From NCBI GenBank assembly GCA_030063045.1, contig JAQSEB010000200.1:186001-250000 (forward strand): a DNA stretch of 64,000 bases. Direction: 5' to 3'. The stretch comes from Pratylenchus scribneri (Eukaryota > Nematoda > Chromadorea > Rhabditida > Pratylenchidae). This document shows positions 37,269-47,323 of the stretch, in pieces. Below the pieces are notes generated by a model. It was not told the origin of the DNA. It made no database searches and saw only the letters and a list, made by a program, of their open reading frames with translations. Numbering within the stretch: the first letter of the stretch is position 1; every line of letters begins with the position of its first letter. Made by a program: the position numbers and the translations under genes.

Positions 37269-39065
37269 ATGGACAGCAGATACAAAAACAACAAAAATGA
37301 TTTTGGAGGAGGAATGCCAATGCCCGAACATGTGGTTGCATATGAAGAAGTTGTGGATGATCAACAACAACAATATGTGGAAGTGGAAATTGAGGATGAT
37401 CAAACTCAAGTACCTAAATTATTTATAAATATTCACCAAATTTATTTAACAATTTAATTTTTAGTATTATGAAGATGAAGAATATTCTCAACAAATCGAG
37501 GAAGGCGTTAATGTCGACCCCAACGTAGTCTATTATGAACAAGTCATTGAGGTTTTGAAAAACAAAATTCCTAAAACAAATTTATAATTTTAGGAAAAAC
37601 CAATTTTACGTTCAACCAATTCTACTTTAAGCAATATTGGAAATGCTTCTGGTATTTTTAATTTTAAATATAGTCATCAACACATTTTAAGGTTTATCAA
37701 ATTATTATGGCCAACAAAATCAACGAATTGTACAACCATTCGCTGTTCCATCTTTGCCAGTTCGACCATTACATCAAGGAGGAATTCCAATCAGCAGCAA
37801 TGGGCAAATTGTTGGTAGCTATGGCTATTCTCGTCCATCAAAACCAACTTCCTTGATCTATACTCCATCTGCTTCGATGGGGAATCGTCGAGATTCGGCA
37901 AACCATCCATTTTCATCAAACTTCTTTCACATTTTCCCGACCAGTAGTAAACCTCCAAAAATGTAAATAAAAATATTAATTTTGAATATTAAAATTAATT
38001 TTTAGAAGAAAAGTTTCAAGCAAGAAAAAGCCATGCAATTGTAACAAATCAATGTGCCTTAAATTATATTGCGATTGTTTCGCCAATGGGGAATTTTGCT
38101 TGGATTGCAATTGCAAAGATTGCCACAACAATTTGGAGCATGAGGCCGAAAGAAGTCGGGCAATCAAATCATCGTTGGAAAGAAATCCAAGTGCATTCAA
38201 GCCAAAGTGGGAATTTTGATTAATTTTTATAAAATTGTTAAATTCCATTTTTTTAGGATTGGAGTCGCTGCAAAAGCTGCTGGAAAAGCGGTGGACATGG
38301 AAAGATTGCACCAACGGGGATGCAATTGCAAAAGATCAAATTGTTTAAAAAATTACTGCGAATGTTATGAGGTTAGCCAAAAATTGAATGAATTAAAATT
38401 TACTGGCAATATTCAGGCCAAAGTGCCCTGCACGGAACGATGCAAATGCAATGAATGCAAAAACACCGAACAAGATAGGCACAACAAATTCAAGGATAAA
38501 TTCAGCACAACGGCTGGTGGATTGGCACAATTGGCAGCAGCGGCGGCCGCCGATAACCGAGGAGGCCGGGGACGATCCCGTTCGATGGACAGCGAAATGG
38601 ATGGAAGCGACGTGGTTGTGGAGAGCGAAGAACAGCAAAGGGAAAGAGCCCAACAACAAAATCCAAAAACGTAAAGAAAAAGGAATTATTAAATATTAAT
38701 AATACATTTTGGCAGGCAACCTTGGTTCTATATGACCGATGATGTGATTGAGGCAACCACAATGTAAATCCCCACATTACATTCCCGAAAATGATTAATT
38801 TTAATTTTTTAAAGGTGTCTTGTTTCGCAGGCCCAAGAATATGTAAATTTTTCAAAATTATTTTAAATTTTGACCTTTATTATTTTTGTAGGAACAATCA
38901 ATGTCGGAGGAAGATTTGGAGAAAAGCGTGCTGAAGGAGTTTGGCCGTTGTTTGGAACAAATAATCGAAAATGCCACTTCCTGCCTTCCATCAAGCAGCC
39001 AAATTCATCATCCTCATCAAATTTCCATTGATGTTCCCTCTACTTCTTCAAATATTCAACAATGA
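37269..39065 (+). CDS. lin-54: LIN-54-like tesmin/CXC protein of the DREAM complex
   Basis: Exons start at 37269 ([20 protein letters not shown]). After an acidic, Gln-rich N-terminus come two cysteine-rich CXC domains. The first is [20 protein letters not shown] with [11 protein letters not shown] (about 38006-38203); the second is [18 protein letters not shown] with [13 protein letters not shown] (about 38258-38465). They are joined by the conserved linker RNPSAFKPK. The Tyr residues of CLKLYC and CLKNYC insert into the DNA minor groove at CHR elements in the family. C-terminal exons contain a poly-Ala run (about 38530), an Arg-Gly patch and a final helix ([20 protein letters not shown]). 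LIN-54 anchors the MuvB/DREAM complex to cell-cycle and developmental genes. The assignment is firm. Confidence 0.93.
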
Positions 39066-40294
39066 TTTGATTAATTTTCATCACATTTATTTAATCCATC
39101 AACCAAACCCACCTGAATTCTCTTTAAATTTGATTATTTAAAATTAATTTTCACTTTTTTCGCTTTTACTGAATAAATATTAAAATTTGTTTTTGTTGAT
39201 CATTTTTTTAATTAATGAATTTTAATTCAACATTGTGGGTTTTCATCCACCCCCTCCTCCCCTCCATCCACCTTCATTCACTTTAATCATTTTCCATTGG
39301 ATTAAAAAAAATCCCAGTCGAATGACAATAATTCCCCCAGCCAGTCTTTTTTTTTATTGGCCACTAATGATGGCCAAACCAATTTGCCCTGGGGCAATGT
39401 GTGAAATGGATGGATTCACACATTTCTACATAATTTATTTATTCAATAATCATTATTCGGTCCATCTATACTATTCAGTTTATTATTTTGAGTCCAATTT
39501 AAGGCCAAAAATAAGATAATTTAGGCTAAAAATACACACATTCTTTCCCCCTTAATAACTCCTTCCACTTCGCCTCCCTCCATCATTAGCCCCTGCCTAA
39601 TAAGTAATAATCTTCCATCACAACATTGTCCCATTCATCCATTGTTAAATGCAAAAAAGGCAAAAATAATACAAATGAGATGGACACAGCTGGACAGAAT
39701 TTTAGCCAAAAAATAGCGAATTCCCTGCTAAAAATATCCAAATTTATTTTTAGAGAAGGCTTTTCCCTCCCCGATAATCTCGACCACCGCACTTTTCTTG
39801 TCCTTTACTACAATCCATTTATTCCTTAAATTCCCCCCTTTTTCGGTGCCAAATTTGCCATTCCCAATAAATCCACACGGGCTTCTTCCCTCCATTCCAA
39901 AATCGACTTAAATTTGCCCTCGAAAATCGTCATTCTCTCATTGCTCCGGTGGCCAACTTCCATTTCAATTGTCCCCTCCCCCTCCAATCTATTTCCCTTC
40001 TAAAGCCAATTCCCTCTATTCATTCATATATTCGGTCATTTCCATCCATCGGTAGGTGGATTATCGTTAAGTCAAGCCCGGCTGCCTCTGGCTTTTGGCC
40101 CCTTTTTTCATGGCCTCTGGCAGTTTTCGAATGTGCGGATTATCCATCCCATTCCCCTGCTTTCCCCCCTTTCCGGCATTTTTGCAGCATTTGCTGCATC
40201 GAATCTCGGGAATATGCCCTCGGGGAAGAATGCCACCGAATTGCAAAAAAAACAATTCTGAATTTATCTAATTTTTATTATTTTTCTAGCAAAA
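39066..40294. other. Intergenic, 1.2 kb
   Basis: AT-rich and pyrimidine-rich DNA with a few short ORFs and no domain. A TTTTTCTAG acceptor-like signal lies 6 bp before the ATG at 40295 and may be a spliced-leader addition site. Confidence 0.45.
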
Positions 40295-41491
40295 ATGGAT
40301 TCTGAATTCCAATCCCATACTTCGCCCGTATTTTCGACCACCCCCGCAGTCGTGGGAAGCAGTTTTGGTTTTTGGTTGGGTCTTCTTCTCCTCATTATGG
40401 CCGTTCTTCTTTTTGCCGTTGGAGCAGGTACCAAAACAAATTCAAAATTCATAAATCCTTCGTGGGAATTTCTTCATTTTTTCAACATACTTCGTCAATT
40501 TTACCCCAAGGAAATTCAACACCAATTATTAGAATTAGTTCATTCGGCCATATTCCCCTACCACAAATAAGTGTCATCTTCCTTTTTATTTTTTTTTGCA
40601 AAATTGGCCTCGGCATTTTCCGAACATATTTCCGGCAATTTTGAGAAAAAAAACATTGACCGGACTCAGACTTGTTTACGAAAGCAAAGTGGAAGACCAA
40701 TAATTATCAATACGAATGAGAGAATGGCCCCGGGTGGTGCCCCCTTTTTCCCCCTTTTATTTTAATTTCCGCATTGGCCAATTCGCAAAATGAACTCATT
40801 GTTTGGGAGGGAACAAAACTGCATTCAAATGCACTTTTCTTCATTTGTTTTTTGCCATTTTTCAGCCTGGGCCGCCTTTTTCTGTCAATTTGACCGTTCA
40901 ACAATGGATTCACCCGATTTTGACTTAGAGGCCCAAGAAGACCACCAAAATGGTGAGGGCACGAAAAAGAAACCCTGGGAACGAATATTTTGCTGTTGCC
41001 GAGGAAGGAATCGGACCGAAGACCCATTGGAGGCTTATGAAAAGGTAAAGAGGAAAAAATTAGGGAAATTGGAAAAATGACTGAATTTTTAGGAATATAG
41101 TCTTAGCAAGGCTGCAGCCTCCTTCCTTTCGCCCTCCTTTCACCGTCAAAATGCCAATTTTTACCATGGAGGACCATCTTCGCCACCTTCCAATTTCCAT
41201 TCTCTACCAAATTCGCCCAGGGAAAGGCCCCAACATTTGGTCATTTTGGAAAGGCCACCAACACCGCGGGCTGAGAGTTTTCGTCGAAATTCGGCACAGG
41301 TTGACCTCCAAAAATGAAATGAAAACAATGAAAATCGAATTTAGGCCGCCCATCGTCTTTGGCTTCAACAAAAATTCGAAAAGCAATTTGCTAAGGAATT
41401 AATGGAAAGCAGAGATGGTCATCATGTTCAATTGTTGGTGGAAGAACCAGAATTATTGGCTGAACATTTCTTGCCTGGCAAATTCGTCTGA
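40295..41491 (+). CDS. Single-pass membrane protein with Cys-rich juxtamembrane segment, unknown
   Basis: Exons 40295-40427, 40865-41044, 41092-41299 and 41346-41491 join in phase. The start at 40295 is preceded closely by TTTTTCTAG. The protein has a short N-terminal segment (MDSEFQSHTSPVFSTTPAVV) and one hydrophobic helix (FWLGLLLLIMAVLLFAVGA). The cytosolic part has an acidic stretch, then PWERIFCCCRGRNRTEDP (three adjacent Cys, candidates for palmitoylation), a Pro/Ser-rich region (SPPSNFHSLPNSPRERPQHL) and a C-terminal helix ending EHFLPGKFV. About 220 residues. I do not recognise the family; an adaptor-like membrane protein is possible. Phase consistency across three introns supports the model. 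Confidence 0.65.
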
Positions 41492-41759
41492 TCCACGGGT
41501 CCCCTCCTATTAAAATGATGACAGTATTTAATAAAAGAACATTTTTGTATTATTTTCTTTCCCCTCTGATTTGTCACATTTTTCCCTTTAATCCATTTTA
41601 TTGTTCTTCCTCATTAACCGGCAGAATATTTTGAGCCAATTTTCACTTATTTTTGTATTTTCCATCTTTTTTAATTTCGTATTTTAATTTAAATTGTCAA
41701 AAATAGAAAAATTGACGACATTTTTTCGGAGGAAATGACACAATTTCTTCAATTTTTGC

Positions 41760-44700
41760 TCATTTTGACAATTCCTCACTATTTTGATGCCCCAGGCCAT
41801 TTTCATTTTCCTCTTCTTCTAAAGATGCACTCGGCTGAATTGTTCCTTCCTTTTGTTGTCCATTTTCATCATTTTTGTAGAATATCATCAATTCACTCTC
41901 TTCACAATATAAATGTGCGTCATCGTCGTCGTTGACTTTGGCCCCGGCATCCAGGGAACAAAGCATTTGCCAACCCATTCGATGCAATCTTTCACAGATG
42001 AAAATCAGCAAATGAAGACCACAAGATGCCTTGGCAAAGGATTTTAATAATTTTTATTAGGGCATTCAAATCACCTCAAGGGAATTGTCTCGACAAGACC
42101 AAGGACGACCGCGCAATTTGAATGTGAATATTCGATCGGAGGGAGCTTGAAAAGGAGAAATGCTTTTTGTACCCCATGGTGCAAAAGGAAAAACAAAATT
42201 ACAAATCAGAATGGGGCAAAAACTCAATTACAAATCAGAATAGTGCAATTACAATTACAAATCAGAATGGGGCAATTACAATTACAAATCAGAATAGTGC
42301 AATTACAATTACAAATCAGAATGGGGCAATTACAATTACAAATCAGAATGGGGCAATTACAATTACAAATCAGAATGGGGCAATTACAATTACAAATCAG
42401 AATAGTGCAATTACAATTACAAATCAGAATAGTGCAATTACAATTACAAATCAGAATAGTGCAATTACAATTACAAATCAGAATGGGGCAATTACAATTA
42501 CAAATCAGAATGGGGCAATTACAATTACAAATCAGAATTACAATTTAGTGCAATTACAAATCAGAATGGGGCAATTACAATTACAAATCAGAATGGGGCA
42601 ATTACAATTACAAATCAGAATTACAATTTAGTGCAATTACAAATCAGAATGGGGCAATTACAATTACAAATCAGAATGGGGCAATTACAATTACAAATCA
42701 GAATTACAATTTAGTGCAATTACAAATCAGAATGGGGCAAAAACTCAATTACAAATCAGAATAGTGCAATTACAATTACAAATCAGAATGGGGCAATTAC
42801 AATTACAAATCAGAATGGGGCAATTACAATTACAAATCAGAATTACAATTTAGTGCAATTACAAATCAGAATGGGGCAATTACAATTACAAATCAGAATG
42901 GGGCAATTACAATTACAAATCAGAATTACAATTTAGTGCAATTACAAATCAGAATGGGGCAATTACAATTACAAATCAGAATTACAATTTAGTGCAATTA
43001 CAAATCAGAATGGGGCAAAAACTCAATTACAAATCAGAATAGTGCAATTACAATTACAAATCAGAATGGGGCAATTACAATTACAAATCAGAATGGGGCA
43101 ATTACAATTACAAATCAGAATGGGGCAATTACAAATCAGAATGGGGCAATTACAATTACAAATCAGAATGGGGCAATTACAATTACAAATCAGAATGGGG
43201 CAATTACAATTACAAATCAGAATAGTGCAATTACAATTACAAATCAGAATAGTGCAATTACAATTACAAATCAGAATAGTGCAATTACAATTACAAATCA
43301 GAATAGTGCAATTACAATTACAAATCAGAATAGTGCAATTACAATTACAAATCAGAATAGTGCAATTACAATTACAAATCAGAATGGGGCAATTACAATT
43401 ACAAATCAGAATGGGGCAATTACAATTACAAATCAGAATGGGGCAATTACAATTACAAATCAGAATGGGGCAATTACAATTACAAATCAGAATAGGGCAA
43501 TTACAATTACAAATCAGAATAGTGCAATTACAATTACAAATCAGAATGGGGCAATTACAATTACAAATCAGAATTACAATTTAGTGCAATTACAAATCAG
43601 AATGGGGCAATTACAATTACAAATCAGAATGGGGCAATTACAATTACAAATCAGAATTACAATTTAGTGCAATTACAAATCAGAATGGGGCAATTACAAT
43701 TACAAATCAGAATGGGGCAAAACACATTTACAAATACAAATCAACCCTAAAACAGATTAAATGGGTAAACGTGGGGCTTAATTGCCTGTCTAAAGAGGCT
43801 GAATTTTGAGTCTAATTTTTCTCCTGTCTAAAGGGGCTGAATTTTGAGTCTAATTTTTCTCCTGTCTAAAGGGGCTGAATTTTGAGTCTAATTTGGAGGA
43901 TTTTGAATTAAACTATATAAAAAGGTTTTTCGACATTCTGGGGTGTGCGGAAATCAAAAAGGAGGTGTGCAGGATTAAGCCGGATATAGAGAAATTAAGG
44001 TGGATATAGGAGGATTAAGGTGGAAATAAGGGGATTAAGGTGGATATAAGGAAGGGGATTAAGCCCCGAAATAGATGGAAATTGGTCCGTAGGGCCAGTG
44101 GAAGGTCGGGAGATGGGCTGAAGGCCCTGAGAATGGGTAGGATATGGCCGGATATAAGGGGATATACGTGGATTAAGGGGATTAAGCCGGATTAAGCCTC
44201 GAAATGGATGGTCGTGAGTCTTGGTTTGGCTGTTTGCTTCCGGCTTCGCGAGAATCCTATGCTCCGAACCCCTAACCCTAATCCCTAGCCCCTAACTAAG
44301 CTTAATCCCCCTATATCCACCTTACTATATCCACCTTAATCCTCCTATATCTGACTATATCCTACGTGCTCCGAACCCCTAAACCCCTAGATCCCATGCC
44401 GCCCCTAACCATAACCCTAATCCCTAGCCCCTAACTAAGCTTAATCTACCTTAATCCCCCTATATCCGCATATATCCCGCGCACATTCCGGGCCTTTATT
44501 ACCCTTCCCCGACCGTCCACTGGCCCTCCAGGCCATTTCCCCTCAATTTCGGGGCTTAATCCCTCTATATCCACCTTAATCCTCCTATATCCACCTTAAT
44601 CTCTCTATATCCGGCTTAATCCTGCACACCTCCTTTTTGATTTCCGCACACCCCAGAATGTCGAAAAGCCTTTTTATATAGTTTAATTCAAAATCCTCCA

Positions 44701-46916
44701 AATTAGACTCAAAATTCAGCCCCTTTAGACAGGAGAAAAATTAGACTCAAAATTCAGCCCCTTTAGACAGGAGAAAAATTAGACTCAAAATTCAGCCCCT
44801 TTAGACAGGAGAAAAATTAGACTCAAAATTCAGCCCCTTTAGACAGGAGAAAAATTAGACTCAAAATTCAGCCTCTTTAGACAGGCAATTAAGCTTTTCC
44901 GAATGGGTAATGGCCACCAACCTTCTTCCTCCTGAATTCCCTTTTCCCATTCCGCCTCCAACATTGCCCGAATTGCCGCCCTCAAATTGGTTGGCGCATC
45001 CAATAATCGAAGTTGGTCTGCACGAGCCATACTCAATCCGAATATTTTGCTTGGGACTGGTCCCGAGGAGGACTCGAAAACGAGCGAATTCTTTTTGGGA
45101 TTAAAATGGGGGAAATAATACGGTAGGTAAGGCGGCGAAAGTATTGTTGAGGGATTACAAAGAGAATTTGGATCAATTTAATGGAAATCAAGAGTGTTTC
45201 AATTACTGGGCCAATGTTTTTTTTTATATTCCTTTTTTACTTTGTCCAAATTGTTTTGCCCAATTTGAGCTGAGCCCGAAAATTTCCATCCGCATTGCCA
45301 AAGGGCCAAAAACATTTCGATGACTGCCAATTGAGTGTCCAATAATTGGTTTTGATCGGACCAGAAAATGGGCAAGGTGAAAATAATTTCCGAACAGCCC
45401 ATCTGAAGGAAATAATCGGAGGCAAGAAAGAAAGATTTACCCAGCTGGGCCTGATCTGTTTTATTCGATTGTTTTCACTCAATGTTTGCTCAATTATTTT
45501 TGCTGCCTCTGGAGGGCATTCAAAAAGACGAAGATGGAATTTGGATTCGAAGGAGAGGAGAAAAAGTTGCTTTTGGTCCAAAATTGGGTACAATGGTGGA
45601 TGAGGCTGGGAAAATGAAAAAAAATGAAGGAAATGAAATGAAATATGATGAACCTTTCTAAAAACGATTGTATCATTTTTGCCGTTTCCCTTTGCACTGA
45701 ATTGGGCACAAAAGGAAAAGCCGCGGGCATAAAAATGACGGAAAAGGCCGAGAAAAAGGCGGCGAGTGGTAATCAACGAAAATTGTGGAAAAAGATTTGA
45801 AGGAAAGATAATGTGGAGAGGTGAAACCTCGTCAAATTTATGGCTGGCAAATGGCTGACCCTGAAAATGGATTTCGGCAAATCTGGGTCGATTATTGCCG
45901 GGACAAGGCAAATCCGAACTTTGAGTCGAATTCCCGGGAAAATGAACAATTTTGGTGCCACTGAATTCCGACTAAATAGAAAGGATGGGAGGAAATGAGG
46001 CCAAAAAGTTGAAACCGACTCGAATCCAACGAATCAACAAAGCCTAAATTTGAATTGAATGGAATTGTATGGAATTGACCTCATCATCGGAATCGGCTGC
46101 AATTTGAGGTGGGCAACAATGTGGATATTGGCCCAATGAAGATTGGGACAATTGGAGGACATTCTTTGAACGAATACCAATCCAAACAATACATTCCGAT
46201 GGGTCCAAAGCATAATGGCACTAATGAGTGGACATTATCCCAAAAATGGGATCCTTTTTAGTACCTTTTTCTCTTTTTCCTCTTCTTCGTTTCCCATTAG
46301 CATAAAAAATATCAACGTGTTCCTAACGAACATTTTGCCGGTGTATGGACTGGCCTCAAGGCGAAAATTCTCATTTTCAAGGAGAACAATCAAACGGCAA
46401 ATGAAATCTCGAACTTCGGCCAATTCGCTGGCCGTTGGACTGCCCAAAGAAGAAGACATCGAGAATGGACTGGCCCCCAAATGGACAGTCAGCTGGGGAC
46501 CACGCCGGAGGACACGGTCAATGCCAGCTATTTGAAAATTTTAGCGCATGGATTTGGCATTGATCGTCGTCATAACAAACCCTGCCATTGTTTCCGGACC
46601 ATTCGGTGGATCAACCCCGCCGAAGGCCCAATCCCGGCTCCTCCATCCTTTTGTGTCTTCTTTTCGCCACCTACATCCAAAGCTGCCTTTTTCTGTATTT
46701 CTGCATCCTTCGCAATGATTCCATCCCCATCCGGCACTGTAGATGAATTAGATTGTTCCGCCAACTTTGGTTCAATTATGGCAAGAATTTCAGGAGACTG
46801 GAAAATTGGGGATGATTCAAATTGGAGCCCTGTGAATTTCTCTCACTTCCAATGAAATTGCAAGGAATTGACTCAACGATGATTCCTTTGGAGCGGAATA
46901 GCCAACACCCATTTTA
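41760..46916 (-). CDS. Large conserved-looking protein of unknown function with a repeat-filled intron
   Basis: Read right to left. Exons near 46.8-46.57 kb (QSPEILAIIEPKLAEQ, GLIHRMVRKQWQ), 46.52-46.34 kb (AGIDRVLRRGPQLTVHLGAS, ELAEVRDFICRLIVLLENEN), 46.21-46.08 kb (CHYALDPSECIVWIGIRSKN, ending AADSDDE) and 45.97 kb on (SEFSGTKIVHFPGN, PRFAEIHFQGQPFASHKFDE). Then 45.6-45.2 kb (LLSFESKFHLRLFECPPEAA, MGCSEIIFTLPIFWSDQN), 45.07-44.9 kb (ARADQLRLLDAPTNLRAAIR, EAEWEKGIQ) and, across an intron of about 2.7 kb, 42.15-41.76 kb (DRIFTFKLRGRPW, HLLIFICERLHRMGWQMLCS, acidic tail). The joins I could check keep phase. No catalytic motif is recognised. The start codon is uncertain (an ATG at 46903-46905 is one candidate), and linkage of the last exons across the repeats is inference. 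Confidence 0.6.
42195..43735 (+). repeat. 27/29-bp minisatellite array 3 (intronic)
   Basis: About 56 units. Most are the 27-bp form, ATTACAAATCAGAAT plus GGGGC or AGTGC plus AATTACA. Single 29-bp units containing ACAATTTAGTGCAATTAC are interspersed. A longer marker unit with GGGGCAAAAACTCAATTAC occurs near 42211, 42729 and 43011. Because 27 is a multiple of 3, the array stays open in more than one frame over hundreds of bp. It is probably intronic to the unknown minus-strand gene and directly abuts the inverted-repeat element at 43776. Confidence 0.97.
43776..44894. mobile_element. 1.1-kb inverted-repeat (fold-back) element A
   Basis: The ends are inverted copies: the left starts GCTTAATTGCCTGTCTAAAG and the right ends with its reverse complement. 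Each arm holds tandem 38-bp units around GGGGCTGAATTTTGAGTCTA (three on the left, five on the right), then a shared inner segment (ATATAAAAAGG, TTCGACATTCTGGGGTGTGC, AAATCAAAAAGGAGGTGTGC) and GGATTAAGGTGGATATAGG repeats. The centre carries CCCTAACCCTAATCCCTAGC-like words and GCTTCCGGCTTCGCGAGAAT. No ORF for a transposase is visible, so it is non-autonomous or a structural repeat. TTAA at both arm ends could be a target duplication. Confidence 0.85.
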
Positions 46917-47323
46917 GTACGAAAATCCTCCAAAAGTCATCGGTTCAAATAGTAGTTTTTAATTTGTTTTTAATTTGGTTCTTGAGCTTTTTATGGATTC
47001 TTCAATTGAGACTAATTAAGCGCATTCCCCTCTCCTAACCAATGATATCTTTTTAAACTTTTCTCAGCGTTGTTGCCGGGAAACCAAAATTATTTTCTCA
47101 AGATTGGAAGGGCAAAAACAGTTGTGAAATGATTTACGGGATTGATTTATTTTATTTAAATTGAAAAATAACATAAAAGGAGGATTGCTGTGGTCACAAA
47201 ATAAAACAATGCATATTATTTAAATTGGAAAACATAAAATAAAATGGATTATTTCCAAAATAAATGATTATCAATAATAATCCTCGCAAAATTATTCTTC
47301 TTCTTCCCACATTCTTCTCCTTC
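46917..47323. other. Intergenic
   Basis: AT-rich spacer: promoter side of the unknown minus-strand gene and 3' UTR of sfa-1. Nothing else seen. Confidence 0.45.

Noticed and set aside
42147..43584. Long plus-strand open frames (133-180 codons) of repeated ITITNQNGA / QLQLQIRMG
   Set aside because: They arise only because the 27-bp satellite unit lacks stops and is a multiple of three. There is no start context, domain or splice support.
28778..43735. Regularly spaced direct repeats that might suggest a CRISPR array
   Set aside because: The DNA is nuclear and eukaryotic. The units are contiguous with no unique spacers, and no cas-like genes are present.
44270..44420. CCCTAACCCTAATCCCTAG words as an internal telomere or chromosome end
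   Set aside because: Nematode telomeres are usually TTAGGC repeats. The words here are degenerate, few, and lie in the centre of an inverted-repeat element, with genes on both sides.
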